Source: Hyphomicrobium_A sp044507625
GTDB taxonomy: Bacteria > Pseudomonadota > Alphaproteobacteria > Rhizobiales > Hyphomicrobiaceae
Assembly (NCBI GenBank): GCA_044507625.1
Contig: JBIQJE010000001.1
Location: 124,001 to 188,000, forward strand
Direction: 5' to 3'
DNA length: 64,000 nucleotides
The stretch's first letter is position 1. The number at the start of each line of letters is the position of its first letter. Shown here piece after piece: positions 32,574 through 41,880 of this stretch. A program made the position numbers and the translations under genes. Under the pieces are notes generated by a model. The model made no database searches, had not been told where the DNA came from, and saw only the letters and a program-made list of their open reading frames with translations.

Positions 32574-33659
32574 ATGTCCCACAACACCTTCGGCCATCTG
32601 TTCCGCGTGACGACCTGGGGCGAAAGCCACGGGCCCGCACTGGGCTGCGTCGTCGACGGTTGCCCGCCGGGGCTGCCGCTCGAAGCCGCGGAGATTCAGA
32701 CCTTCCTCGACAAGCGCCGCCCGGGGCAGTCCCGCTTCACCACCCAGCGCCAGGAGCCCGACGCGGTGGAGATCATGTCGGGCGTATTCACCGATGCTGA
32801 AGGCCGCCAGGTGACGACGGGTACGCCGATATCCCTGCTCATCCGCAACGTGGATCAGCGCTCGAAGGACTACGGCGACATATCGAGCAAGTTCCGGCCC
32901 GGACACGCCGACTACACCTATTTCAAGAAGTACGGCATCCGCGACTATCGCGGCGGCGGACGCTCCTCCGCGCGCGAAACGGCCACGCGCGTTGCCGCTG
33001 GCGCCGTGGCGCGCAAGGTCATTCCCGGCGTGCGCATCCGCGGCGCCCTCGTGCAGATCGGAAACATCAAAGTCGATCGTTCGCTCTGGGATTGGGACGC
33101 CGTCGGCGCGAACCCCTTTTTCTGCCCCGACGCGGCAACCGCCGTGCAGTGGGCCGAATACCTCGACGGCATCCGCAAGTCCGGCTCCTCGATCGGCGCC
33201 GTGATCGAAGTCGTCGCCGAAGGCGTTCCCGCAGGCTGGGGTGCCCCGCTCTACGGCAAGCTCGACCAGGATCTCGCTTCCGCGATGATGAGCATCAACG
33301 CCGTGAAGGGCGTGGAGATCGGCGCCGGCATGGAAGCCGCAGAACTCACCGGCGAGGAGAATGCCGACGAGATCCGCATCGGTCATGACGGGCAGCCGTG
33401 TTTCCTGACGAACCACGCGGGCGGCATCCTCGGCGGCATCTCGACCGGCCAGCCCATCGTGTGCCGCTTCGCCGTGAAACCGACGTCGTCCATTCTCACC
33501 CCGCGCAAGACCATCGACGTTGCGGGAGCAGAGACGGACGTCATTACCAAGGGCCGGCACGATCCGTGCGTCGGTATCCGTGCCGTCCCGATCGGCGAAG
33601 CGATGATGGCGATCGTGCTCGCCGATCACTTTCTCCGCCACCGCGCACAGATCGGCTGA
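32574..33659 (+). CDS. aroC: Chorismate synthase
   Basis: The last step of the shikimate pathway, EPSP to chorismate, dependent on reduced FMN. The 361-residue sequence has the three family signatures: GESHGPALGCVVDGCPPG near residue 16, the central RGGGRSSARETATRVAAGAVARK, and the C-terminal RHDPCVGIRAVPIGEAM. The ATG at 32574 (MSHNTFG) matches the usual start; upstream codons are not conserved in character. Confidence 0.96.
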   Translation: MSHNTFGHLFRVTTWGESHGPALGCVVDGCPPGLPLEAAEIQTFLDKRRPGQSRFTTQRQEPDAVEIMSGVFTDAEGRQVTTGTPISLLIRNVDQRSKDYGDISSKFRPGHADYTYFKKYGIRDYRGGGRSSARETATRVAAGAVARKVIPGVRIRGALVQIGNIKVDRSLWDWDAVGANPFFCPDAATAVQWAEYLDGIRKSGSSIGAVIEVVAEGVPAGWGAPLYGKLDQDLASAMMSINAVKGVEIGAGMEAAELTGEENADEIRIGHDGQPCFLTNHAGGILGGISTGQPIVCRFAVKPTSSILTPRKTIDVAGAETDVITKGRHDPCVGIRAVPIGEAMMAIVLADHFLRHRAQIG

Positions 33660-33952
33660 ACGATGCGCGCGAGCGCACCCGCGCCGATAAAAAATCTGGG
33701 CGTCGAAAGACAATTTGCCGCGCGGCAGGCTAGCCAAACTTTGCCGCGTGCGGTATCGTCAAGAAACTGAAGCTCAAGAGAAATCTTGCCACTGACGTTG
33801 CGGCCTCGCGGCCCTGCGCAACGCACGTCTTCCCTTTGGGAAGCGATGCACTGCGGCTGCCGCGAGCTTGCGCGAACGGGATCACTTGCCAGCGCGCGGA
33901 GCGGGCGAGCGAAGGATGCTGAGCTGTTTTCCGCGTGGGGAGGCGTGGTCCT

Positions 33953-34492
33953 GTGCTGAGAATCGACGGTCGTCGCCATTCGTTGACGTTGAGCAAAGCA
34001 ATCTTCGACAGACCGACACCGGAGATACGCTACGAGGCCGCACCCTCGGTCCCGCTCATTGCGCGCGACAGTTACGTCGCCGAAACGGCGAGCAAGATCG
34101 AGCAGCTGCAAGCAGCCATGCGGCTGATGTCCCGTGATCTTGCGCAGATCGCCGGCGCTGTCGCCGACCTGCAGCAAAAGGCCGACGAGGAAAAGCGCTG
34201 GCAGACATTCCAGCTGGGCGAGAAGCGCAGCCGCGATACGAAACTCGACGAGTTGCTACGGGGATGTCGCGATCTCAAGGCCCGTCTCGACCGCATCGAG
34301 TCGTGCAGCAAGGGGGATTTCCACGCCTATCACAGCTTCGAGGCGGTGAGCCGCAAGCTCGCGGAGCTGGAAACGTTTCCGGACTACGCCCGGAGCATCG
34401 AACGCTCCTTGAAGCTGCGCTCGTGGGTGCTATGCGCCACCATAGCGGCCGGTGCCGCCATCATCGTGCTTGCGAGCACGCTCGCCACCTGA
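33953..34492 (+). CDS. Coiled-coil protein with C-terminal membrane anchor, unknown
   Basis: A 179-residue protein starting at a GTG nine bases after GGGGAGG. Residues from about 40 to 150 are highly charged and heptad-like (SKIEQLQAAMRLMSRDLAQIAGAVADLQQKADEE and following), consistent with a coiled coil, and the last 25 residues form a transmembrane helix (VLCATIAAGAAIIVLAST), a tail-anchored arrangement. No family recognised. It sits between aroC and a convergent DUF892 stress gene. Confidence 0.65.
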   Translation: MLRIDGRRHSLTLSKAIFDRPTPEIRYEAAPSVPLIARDSYVAETASKIEQLQAAMRLMSRDLAQIAGAVADLQQKADEEKRWQTFQLGEKRSRDTKLDELLRGCRDLKARLDRIESCSKGDFHAYHSFEAVSRKLAELETFPDYARSIERSLKLRSWVLCATIAAGAAIIVLASTLAT

Positions 34493-34511
34493 ACCGCCAC
34501 CGACTTCCTGC

Positions 34512-34542
34512 AAAAAAACAGGCGCCCGAACTCCGGGCGCCC
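34512..34542 (-). terminator. Rho-independent terminator of the DUF892 gene
   Basis: On the minus strand the stem CGGGCGCC... reads as GGCGCCCG/CGGGCGCC with a short loop, then one G and seven T residues. Located about 50 bases after the DUF892 stop. Confidence 0.85.
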
Positions 34543-34594
34543 GGTCTGCCAACGCCTGTAGTCGCCCGCAGGTTTGCGCAACCTTTGTCCCGGG

Positions 34595-35221
34595 TCAGCT
34601 CGCGCGACGGCGCGACGTGGCCGGCCGCTTGCGGGGCTTCGCTGGCGCCTTTGCCACCTTCCGCGCTGTGACCTTCCGCCCGCCGGTGCGCCGCTTGGTG
34701 CTGACCTTGCCACGCCGGCCGCGCGATCCCTTGTTGACGCGCGCTTCGGCAACGGCGGAGAGCTTTTTGTCGGCGGCCTTTTCCTCGCGCAGGTTGCGCT
34801 CGAGGAGCGGGACCACCTCGTCCTTGCCGAGTTCCTGCGCCCAGGCGATGAGGGTACCGTAGCGCGTGATCTCGTAGTGCTCCACAGCCTGCGCGGACGC
34901 AACGACCGCCGCATTCGTGGGCGTGCGCCCTTCGACGTCGCCGAGAAGCTCATCGCCCTCGCTGAGAATGCCGTCGATACCAGGGCAGCGCGTGCCCTTG
35001 GCCTTCTCCCCCAGGAGCTCGAACGCCTGCTCAAGCCGGATCACCTGTTGCTCGGTCTCCATAAGATGCTGCTTGAGCCCCTTCTTCAGCTCGGCGTCCG
35101 TCGCCGCATCGATCATCTTCGGTAGGTTTTTAACGATCTGATTTTCTGCATAGTAGATGTCCTTCAGACCGTGCAGAAATAGGTCGTCGAGCGACTTCAA
35201 CTCTCTCGTAAAAAGTCCCAT
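34595..35221 (-). CDS. DUF892 ferritin-like protein (YciE type) with basic tail
   Basis: A 208-residue protein. Residues 1-165 are the DUF892/YciE ferritin-like four-helix fold (MGLFTRELKSLDDLFLHGLKDIYYAEN, then AVEHYEITRYGTLIAWA), probably metal-binding and stress-linked. The last 40 residues are a lysine/arginine-rich tail (RTGGRKVTARKVAKAPAKPRKR), unlike the shorter paralogue at 43 kb, which lacks it; the tail suggests nucleic-acid contact. An exact EcfG-type promoter lies 39 bases upstream, placing it in the general stress regulon. Confidence 0.87.
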   Translation of the reverse strand: MGLFTRELKSLDDLFLHGLKDIYYAENQIVKNLPKMIDAATDAELKKGLKQHLMETEQQVIRLEQAFELLGEKAKGTRCPGIDGILSEGDELLGDVEGRTPTNAAVVASAQAVEHYEITRYGTLIAWAQELGKDEVVPLLERNLREEKAADKKLSAVAEARVNKGSRGRRGKVSTKRRTGGRKVTARKVAKAPAKPRKRPATSRRRAS

Positions 35222-35259
35222 TGGGATCTCCGGGCTGCGCTGCTGTGGTTCGCAACGCC

Positions 35260-35285
35260 AACGCGGCGCCAACGGATGAAGTTCC
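35260..35285 (-). promoter_or_regulatory. EcfG promoter (GGAAC-N17-CGTT)
   Basis: On the minus strand GGAAC and CGTT are separated by 17 bases, an exact match to the alphaproteobacterial EcfG consensus. It precedes the DUF892 gene at a normal distance. Confidence 0.8.
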
Positions 35286-35364
35286 GGGCCGGAGCAAAAC
35301 GTACGCGCCATAGCTGCGCGCAAGCGCAACGCGAGGCTATCGGTATGGAAGCGTGGCCTGCCGT

Positions 35365-36720
35365 TCAGACCCTCTCGGCCCAAAGGTCGTAGTCGTCCGC
35401 GTTCGTAACGCGCACCGAGACGATATCGCCGGGCTTCACATCCGCTTCGCCGTTGAGGAAGACGCTGCCGTCGATCTCCGGCGCATCCCACTTGGAGCGC
35501 GCCATCGCGCCGTCTTCGTCGACCTCATCGACGATCACATCGATCTCGCGGCCAACGATACGCGCAAGCCGCTTCTCGCTCACCTCTTTCGCCGTCTCCA
35601 TGAAGCGATGCCAGCGCTCATCCTTGACCTCGGGCGGCACCGCGCCTTCAAGATCGTTCGCAGGCGCTCCGGAAACCACCTCGTAACGGAAGCAGCCGAC
35701 ACGCGCGAGTTCGGCTTCCCGCATCCATTCGAGCAGAAACGCGAAGTCCTCCTCGGTCTCGCCGGGGAAGCCGACAATGAAGGTGGAACGGATCGCAAGG
35801 TCGGGACAGACGTCGCGCCAGCGGCGTATGCGCTCCAAGGTCTTTTCCTGATGCGCCGGGCGCCGCATCGCCTTCAGCACCGCGGGTGAGGCATGCTGAA
35901 AGGGAATGTCGAGATAGGGAAGGATCTTCCCCTCGGCCATCAGCGGAATGACGGTGTCGACGTGGGGGTAAGGATAGACGTAGTGCAGCCGCACCCACGC
36001 ACCGAGCTCGCCCAGCGCCTCGCATAGCGGCAGGAAGCGCGCGGGAAGCCCCTGCCCCTTCCATTGGCTCTCGGCGTATTTGAGGTCGAGCCCGTACGCG
36101 CTCGTATCCTGGCTGATGACCAGCAGCTCCTTCACCCCCGCTTTCACGAGGCGCTCCGCTTCGGTCATCACATGGTTCGACGGGCGGCTTTTGAGGTCGC
36201 CGCGCAACTGCGGAATGATGCAGAACGAGCAGCGGTTGTTGCAGCCTTCGGAAATCTTCAGATACGCGTAATGGCGCGGCGTGAGCCGCAGGCCCTCCGC
36301 CGGCACCAGGTCTATGAACGGATCGTGCATCGGCGGCGCCGCGTCATGAACCGCTTTCACCACCTGTTCGTATTGATGGGGCCCGGTGACGGCCAGCACC
36401 CCCGGATGGGCTTCCCTGATCCGCCCTTCCTCTACGCCGAAGCACCCGGTGACGATCACGCGTCCGTTCTCGGCCATGGCCTCGCCGATGGCATCGAGAC
36501 TCTCCTGCTTGGCGGAATCGAGGAATCCGCAAGTGTTCACCACCACCACGTCCGCGCCCGCATAGTCGGGCGCCACGCGGTAGCCCTCGGCGCGCAGCTT
36601 GGTGAGGATGCGTTCCGAATCGACGAGCGCCTTCGGGCAGCCAAGGGATACGAAGCCCACCGTCGGCACATGGCCGCGCTTCTTCTCGTCAGGGGTGTCT
36701 TTCTGCAGGGATGCTGTCAT
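35365..36720 (-). CDS. rimO: Ribosomal protein uS12 methylthiotransferase RimO
   Basis: A radical-SAM enzyme that methylthiolates the conserved aspartate of ribosomal protein S12. The 451-residue protein has an N-terminal UPF0004 domain with three cluster cysteines C28 (SLGCPKALVDSE), C64 and C93, the radical-SAM motif CNNRCSFC at 160-167, and a C-terminal TRAM domain. The KALVDSE and SRPSNHVM segments separate RimO from the tRNA enzyme MiaB. It stands alone, upstream of no obvious partner. Confidence 0.94.
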   Translation of the reverse strand: MTASLQKDTPDEKKRGHVPTVGFVSLGCPKALVDSERILTKLRAEGYRVAPDYAGADVVVVNTCGFLDSAKQESLDAIGEAMAENGRVIVTGCFGVEEGRIREAHPGVLAVTGPHQYEQVVKAVHDAAPPMHDPFIDLVPAEGLRLTPRHYAYLKISEGCNNRCSFCIIPQLRGDLKSRPSNHVMTEAERLVKAGVKELLVISQDTSAYGLDLKYAESQWKGQGLPARFLPLCEALGELGAWVRLHYVYPYPHVDTVIPLMAEGKILPYLDIPFQHASPAVLKAMRRPAHQEKTLERIRRWRDVCPDLAIRSTFIVGFPGETEEDFAFLLEWMREAELARVGCFRYEVVSGAPANDLEGAVPPEVKDERWHRFMETAKEVSEKRLARIVGREIDVIVDEVDEDGAMARSKWDAPEIDGSVFLNGEADVKPGDIVSVRVTNADDYDLWAERV

Positions 36721-36865
36721 GCCGCGCCTCTAGCACGGCCCGGGCAACCGCGCGAGGGGCGAGCCGCATGCGACATTTACGGCATTCGCCTCAATCGCGC
36801 ATTTACCCATAAAGCCGGCCCGCCACGACCGACACTCGCCAACGAAGCCGCGCAGCGGATTGCCG

Positions 36866-39262
36866 CTATTGTGCCGCTTCCGTGACCGGATGCTCCTCGA
36901 GGGCGGCCGCCATGGCATCCTCGACTTTCTCCAGCCAGATCAGCTCGAGCTGCTTGCGGGTTTCCTCGGATAGATCTTCGATATCCTTGCGGTTCCGGGC
37001 CGGCAGCATCACGCGCTTGATGCCCGCCCGCGCAGCCGCCGCGAGCTTCTCCTTGATCCCGCCCACGGGCAGCACGAGGCCGCGCAAGGAAATCTCCCCG
37101 GTCATCGCCGTATCGGAACGCACCGGGCGGTCGGTCATCAGTGAGGTGAGCGCGATGAACATGGCAACGCCCGCCGAGGGACCGTCCTTCGGTATGGCGC
37201 CCGCGGGAACGTGCACGTGGATGTCGCTCTTCTCGAACAGCTTCTCGTCGACGCCGAGCTGACCGGCGCGGTTCTTCACGATCGACAACGCCGCCTGAAC
37301 GCTCTCGCGCATCACCTCCCCGAGCTGGCCGGTGAGAATGAGCTTGCCGTTCCCCGCCGAGCGCGTCGCCTCGATGAAGAGGATGTCGCCGCCGACCGGC
37401 GTCCACGCCAACCCCGTCGCCACGCCCGGCACGGACGTGCGCATGGCAACCTCGCTCTCGAACACCGGCGCCCCGAGGATGGCACCAAGATCCGCCGCAC
37501 CGATGCGGATTGGACCTTCTTCGCCCTCCGCGATGCGCACCGCGGCGTGGCGCAACACCTTGCCGATCTCCCGTTCGAGATTGCGTACGCCCGCTTCCCG
37601 CGTGTAGAGCCCGATGATCTGCTGCAGCGCCTCGTCGTCCAGCTCGACCTGCCCCGGCTTCAGGCCGTTGGCTTGGAGCTGACGCTCGACGAGGTAGCGT
37701 TTGGCGATGTTGAATTTCTCTTCCGCCGAATAGCCCGAGAGCTGAATCACCTCCATGCGGTCGCGCAACGGACCCGGAATCTGGTCGAGCACGTTCGCGG
37801 TCGTGATGAAGACGACGCGCGAAAGATCGAACGGCACGGCGAGATAGTTGTCGCGGAACGTGTTGTTCTGCTCCGGATCGAGAACCTCCAGCATCGCCGC
37901 GCGCGGGTCGCCCTGAATGCCCGAGCCGAGTTTGTCGATCTCGTCCAGCATCATCACGCAGTTGCGTGAGCCAGCCTTGCGGATCGCCTGGATGATGTTG
38001 CCCGGCAGTGCGCCGATATAGGTGCGCCGGTGCCCGCGGATCTCCGCCTCGTCATGCACGCCGCCGAGGGAAACGCGCACGAACTTGCGATTCATTGCCC
38101 GCGCGATCGACTGGCCGAGAGAAGTCTTGCCGACGCCTGGCGGACCGACGAAGCACAGGATCGGTGCCTTGCCTTCGGGCGCCAGCTTGCGCACGGCGAG
38201 AAACTCGACGATGCGCCGCTTGATCTTGTCGAGACCGTAGTGATCCTCATCGAGGACACGGCGCGCTTCCTTGATATCGATCGGCGTTTCTTCCGGCAGC
38301 TTCCACGGCAGCTCGATCAGCCAGTCGAGATACGTGCGCGTCATGCCGTAGTCGGGCGAAGCTTCCTGCATCCGCTCCAGGCGGCGCAGCTCCTTGCGTG
38401 CGGCCTCCTCCACCTCCTTCGGCATATCCGCCTTGGCGATGGCTTCCGAAAGCTCCGCGATGTCCTGCGCCTTCGACTGCTCGCCCTCACCGAGCTGGCG
38501 CTGGATGGCGGCCATCTGCTCGCGCAGGAGCACCTCGCGCTGACGCTCGTCGAGCGCGGCCTTCGTCTGCCGGCCGATTTCCTGGGAAAGTCGCAGCACC
38601 TCGATGCGGTGCGCGAGCAGCCCCGACACCTTGTCCATCCGCGCCGAGACGTCGATCGTCTCCAGGATCTCCTGCTTCTCGGAGGGCGAAAGATCCATGT
38701 ACGCGGCCGCAAGATCGGCGAGCGCCCCCGGCGCACGCACGTTCTGCACCGCCATGATCATTTCCTGCGGCGCCTGCGGCAGCAGCTCGAGAGCTTCGAC
38801 GGTCTGGCGCTGCAGGTTGATGAAGCGGGCTTCGATTTCGTGCGAACGCTGCTCCGATTCAGGGATGCGCTGCACGCGCGCCACGAGGAAGGGCCAGCCG
38901 CTGAGGAACTCGACCGCCTGGAAGCGCTCGTCGCCTTGCACGACGAGATGGTGTGAGCCGTCCGGCGCCGTCACGTAGCGCACGACATTCGCCACCGTGC
39001 CGATGCGGTGCAGATCGATGGGTTGCGGATCGCCCTGCTCGGCGTCGCGCTGCATAAGAATGCCGACCTGCCGCTGCTCGCGCACCGCGCTTTGTGCAGC
39101 CGCAATCGAGCGTGGACGTCCGACCGTCACCGGCAGTACAACCCCCGGGAAGAGCGTCATCTCGCGCACCGGAATGATCGCGATGGCGTCGGCGGGCAGC
39201 GGCGGCAGCGCAGGCGGAGACGGTTGCCCTTTATCCTGCGGGTTCGGCGCGTCCATTTTCAT
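36866..39262 (-). CDS. lon: ATP-dependent protease Lon
   Basis: A LonA-type protease of about 798 residues that degrades misfolded and regulatory proteins in the cytoplasm. It has the N-terminal substrate domain (IIPVREMTLFPGVVLPVTV), Walker A GPPGVGKTS near residue 375, Walker B MMLDEIDK, and the protease catalytic serine in PKDGPSAGVAM with the lysine downstream in GGIKEKL. The ATG at 39262 lies one base after the TGA of hsp20, implying translational coupling. An ATG two codons later is equally possible. Heat-shock control would be expected but no promoter motif was recognised. Confidence 0.95.
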   Translation of the reverse strand: MKMDAPNPQDKGQPSPPALPPLPADAIAIIPVREMTLFPGVVLPVTVGRPRSIAAAQSAVREQRQVGILMQRDAEQGDPQPIDLHRIGTVANVVRYVTAPDGSHHLVVQGDERFQAVEFLSGWPFLVARVQRIPESEQRSHEIEARFINLQRQTVEALELLPQAPQEMIMAVQNVRAPGALADLAAAYMDLSPSEKQEILETIDVSARMDKVSGLLAHRIEVLRLSQEIGRQTKAALDERQREVLLREQMAAIQRQLGEGEQSKAQDIAELSEAIAKADMPKEVEEAARKELRRLERMQEASPDYGMTRTYLDWLIELPWKLPEETPIDIKEARRVLDEDHYGLDKIKRRIVEFLAVRKLAPEGKAPILCFVGPPGVGKTSLGQSIARAMNRKFVRVSLGGVHDEAEIRGHRRTYIGALPGNIIQAIRKAGSRNCVMMLDEIDKLGSGIQGDPRAAMLEVLDPEQNNTFRDNYLAVPFDLSRVVFITTANVLDQIPGPLRDRMEVIQLSGYSAEEKFNIAKRYLVERQLQANGLKPGQVELDDEALQQIIGLYTREAGVRNLEREIGKVLRHAAVRIAEGEEGPIRIGAADLGAILGAPVFESEVAMRTSVPGVATGLAWTPVGGDILFIEATRSAGNGKLILTGQLGEVMRESVQAALSIVKNRAGQLGVDEKLFEKSDIHVHVPAGAIPKDGPSAGVAMFIALTSLMTDRPVRSDTAMTGEISLRGLVLPVGGIKEKLAAAARAGIKRVMLPARNRKDIEDLSEETRKQLELIWLEKVEDAMAAALEEHPVTEAAQ

Positions 39263-39263
39263 C

Positions 39264-39680
39264 TCAGCCAAGGCCTGGCTCCACTTTCGACAACAGCACC
39301 AAGAGACACCCATCGGCGAACCTGCGCCGCACGTCGCTATAGCGGCCGACCGGAAGCCGCAGCCGGCGCTCGAAGCGACCTTGCGGCAGCTCGAGACGAT
39401 GGATGATCGCCGAGCCGAATTCAGCCGGCATCGTGCGGGCGCCTACGACGACGAGATCCCCGCCATCGATAACCGCCTCCACTTGGTCCGGGTTCACACC
39501 TGGCAGCGCGACCACGACGAGAACGCCGCGCTCGTCCTCGAGCACGTCGGCGGGCGGCTCCCACGCGGGACGGCCGGCATAGGAACGAACGGGCTGGAAG
39601 AACTGGCGATGCATGCGCTCCGCCCGAGCCAGCATCTCGCACGCTTCCGACCACATCCAACGGCTTGGATCATCTTTCAT
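39264..39680 (-). CDS. Hsp20/alpha-crystallin-like small heat-shock protein
   Basis: A 138-residue protein with the alpha-crystallin beta-sandwich (ADVLEDERGVLVVVALPGVNPDQVEAVIDGGDLVVVGART and LPQGRFERRLRLPVGRY). The usual C-terminal IxI motif is not obvious; it ends LLVLLSKVEPGLG. ATG-proximal region MKDDPSRWMW is acidic and aromatic. It is co-translated with lon, joining a holdase and a protease. Confidence 0.85.
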   Translation of the reverse strand: MKDDPSRWMWSEACEMLARAERMHRQFFQPVRSYAGRPAWEPPADVLEDERGVLVVVALPGVNPDQVEAVIDGGDLVVVGARTMPAEFGSAIIHRLELPQGRFERRLRLPVGRYSDVRRRFADGCLLVLLSKVEPGLG

Positions 39681-40208
39681 TGAGTGCGTTCTCGCCCGCT
39701 TGCTTTGCCGATGCCGACATCGGGCATCAAACATAGTAGTCGATTAAGGGATGTCTACTTTCGCGCCGGCGCAAATCGCCTGCGCCGTACGAATGCAATC
39801 GTATGCAAGCGCCTCGAGTTGTGCGCGCAATCACGGTCCTGCGATGACCTTCCGCTCCGGATTCACAACGGGCAGGCGCGCGATGGGCACCCTGCGTTCA
39901 AGCCTACACATGGCACGGCGACGATGGCTGATCGCTAGGCTAACCCCGCACCCATCCCGGCGGTGCACCAGCAGGCGACCAGGCGCGGGATTTGCGCAGC
40001 CTTCCGCGACATGCAATCGGGCCGCGCCTGGGCTGCCCTGGAGGCTGGCCGTGCTACGCGGTCCGACGTTTAACGGCGGTCGAGCGAGCAAATACTGCTG
40101 AACATCATTCGCCAATTGGACGGTCCCAACCACCCGTTTTTGCCCGGCGCCAAATCATCGCACGTTAAAATTGCGCTTTTCGCCGCGCACTGAGGGATTC
40201 GCCTTGAA
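39681..40208. other. Intergenic region, no gene seen
   Basis: About 530 bases between the hsp20-lon operon and the zinc-ribbon gene. It should contain the hsp20 promoter, but neither a sigma-32-like nor an EcfG motif was convincing. No coding frame with domain character. Confidence 0.45.
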
Positions 40209-40610
40209 ATGGCGGCCTATCCCCCCGATATACCGGACCCGGACCTATGCGTCCCCGCGCCCCATTCGGCTTGGTGTCCAGAAATTCTCAACCTTTTTGC
40301 TGGAAACGCCTGGGCTACGGCGGCGTTGGAGCGTTTTCAGGTCGTAACAACAAGCGAAGTGGCGAACGTGGTTGAGGACGAGTTGACCAGCTTTAAGGAA
40401 CATTCCGGCGCCTTCGCGGACTGCCACGACGGCTGCTGCGATTCGGGCGCGGACGTCTGCGAGGCGGAGCGGGAGGCGCGGCGCGCCTCCGAGCAGAAGA
40501 TCAGGAAGTGCCTGCTCTGCCGCGATCCCTTCCCCAGCGCGTGGGCGGGCGAGCGCGTGTGCCGCAAGTGCAAATCGACGTCCACGTGGCGCAGCAGCGG
40601 CATGGAATAG
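40209..40610 (+). CDS. Small zinc-ribbon protein
   Basis: A 133-residue protein. The N-terminal part is acidic and unfamiliar, with a cysteine cluster in DCHDGCCDSGADVC. The last 35 residues form a zinc ribbon of the CxxC-x(15)-CxxC type (RKCLLCRDPF ... GERVCRKCKST), common in small rhizobial proteins. Function unknown; nucleic-acid or protein binding is the usual guess. The true start may lie downstream of 40209. Confidence 0.65.
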   Translation: MAAYPPDIPDPDLCVPAPHSAWCPEILNLFAGNAWATAALERFQVVTTSEVANVVEDELTSFKEHSGAFADCHDGCCDSGADVCEAEREARRASEQKIRKCLLCRDPFPSAWAGERVCRKCKSTSTWRSSGME

Positions 40611-40744
40611 TCGCTAGCTGTTGCCTCGAGGCTGCGCCTGAGAGCTGAATCTCTTTCGTTGGGTGTTAGTGGGGTAGCCATGGGCTGCCCCTTTTTGTTG
40701 AGCCGCGCCATGTCAACGGGCGGGGCGCACGCGGTTTTCTTACC

Positions 40745-40942
40745 TCAGGGCCCAGGCGCGGTTTGCTGCGTAGGCGCCGGATCCGGCGTACTCATCGACG
40801 TGTCAGCCAGATAGAACACGCCGTAGAGCACCCCCGCGGCAACGATCGCCAAGAGCAGCGACGTAACCAGGACACGCAGGTTCAAGCGCCTCGGCGATCC
40901 TTGCCGCGCCTCCGTGGGCGTAAGAACTTTTTCTCTAGCCAT
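40745..40942 (-). CDS. Small single-pass membrane protein, unknown
   Basis: A 65-residue protein: basic N terminus (MAREKVLTPTEARQGSPRRL), one helix (VLVTSLLLAIVAAGVLYGVFYLA), and a proline/threonine-rich periplasmic tail. GGAGG sits seven bases before the ATG. No family recognised. Located at the edge of the stress gene cluster. Confidence 0.65.
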   Translation of the reverse strand: MAREKVLTPTEARQGSPRRLNLRVLVTSLLLAIVAAGVLYGVFYLADTSMSTPDPAPTQQTAPGP

Positions 40943-41080
40943 GCCGTCCTCCAAAAGTCCGAAAAAATTCGCGCAAGAGCTTCCTGCTGAGCTTCGGTGC
41001 GCAGGCCGCAACCCAGCCGAGTTGAGCGGCCCAGAAGAGATCCAGGCCGCTCAGTGATTAGGCAGTCAGGCCATTTCTGC

Positions 41081-41497
41081 TTATGAGCGGTTTTTCGGCT
41101 TTACATACTCGGGCGCCGACTGAAGACTTTCCTTCGTGGCAGCGGTGCTGACGGCGAGCTTGCCGTTAGAGTCGGTCGCAAGCGTCAGCTGCTCGAACGG
41201 CAGCGCAACGTTTTTCTCGCCGAGCCCCAGGAAGCCACCCACGCCGACGATCACGGCGGCAATCTTGCCGTCCTTCGCGATGAGGACGTCATTGATGTCG
41301 CCGACCGTTTCGTTGGCAGCGTTCTTCACGTTCTGGCGCAGCAGCTCCTTCGCTGAAACATCACCCGCACCAAGGTTTGCCGCCGGCATGGGTGCAGTGG
41401 CGGCCGGTACCTGGGTGGAAGGCGTCGTCGCTTCCTGCGCGAACGCCGGAACGGCCATCAACGCTGCAATTGATGCAATTGTCGCAAACGTCTTCAT
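41081..41497 (-). CDS. Secreted PRC-barrel domain protein
   Basis: A 138-residue protein with a signal peptide (MKTFATIASIAALMAVPAFAQ), an alanine/proline-rich linker, and one PRC-barrel domain (LRQNVKNAANETVGDINDVLIAKDGKIAAVIVGVGGFLGLGEKNVALPFEQL). Periplasmic PRC-barrel proteins are frequent members of alphaproteobacterial stress regulons with unclear roles. An exact EcfG promoter lies 89 bases upstream. Confidence 0.88.
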   Translation of the reverse strand: MKTFATIASIAALMAVPAFAQEATTPSTQVPAATAPMPAANLGAGDVSAKELLRQNVKNAANETVGDINDVLIAKDGKIAAVIVGVGGFLGLGEKNVALPFEQLTLATDSNGKLAVSTAATKESLQSAPEYVKPKNRS

Positions 41498-41585
41498 GTC
41501 GATGTTTTCCTCTTTACCCGCCAGAATGAAATTGCCTCGCCCGTCGGAGCGAAGCGCTGGTGCCAGAGCGGCAACATGGTTGAAG

Positions 41586-41611
41586 AACGATTTCTCACCA
41601 GGGCCGGTTCC
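41586..41611 (-). promoter_or_regulatory. EcfG promoter of the PRC-barrel gene
   Basis: Minus-strand GGAAC-N17-CGTT, exact match. Divergent from a second exact site about 150 bases away that points to the Crp/Fnr gene. Confidence 0.8.
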
Positions 41612-41760
41612 GCCAACTCCATTGCGGGCAGCTCTTCCGGCGGCAAAGGCGGGCGCAGGAGTGCGGATGGAGACACCTCTTGGAGGGACAGAAGGTGAGG
41701 CCATTTCGCCATAGTGCGAATGCCTTTCACCATGCGGGGAACGATGTCTGTGTTTTGCAG

Positions 41761-41785
41761 GGAACAGCAGCGTGCGCTTCCCGTT
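41761..41785 (+). promoter_or_regulatory. EcfG promoter of the Crp/Fnr gene
   Basis: Plus-strand GGAAC-N16-CGTT, exact match, ending 95 bases before the ATG of the regulator. Suggests that the regulator is itself made under EcfG control. Confidence 0.75.
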
Positions 41786-41880
41786 GTAATGATAACCAAT
41801 CTCTCTAGTCGGTTGAGACAGCTGAGATTTTGACTTGATTGTGGCAGCTGAAATCCCCAACTCGATTGACTTGAACCGCC

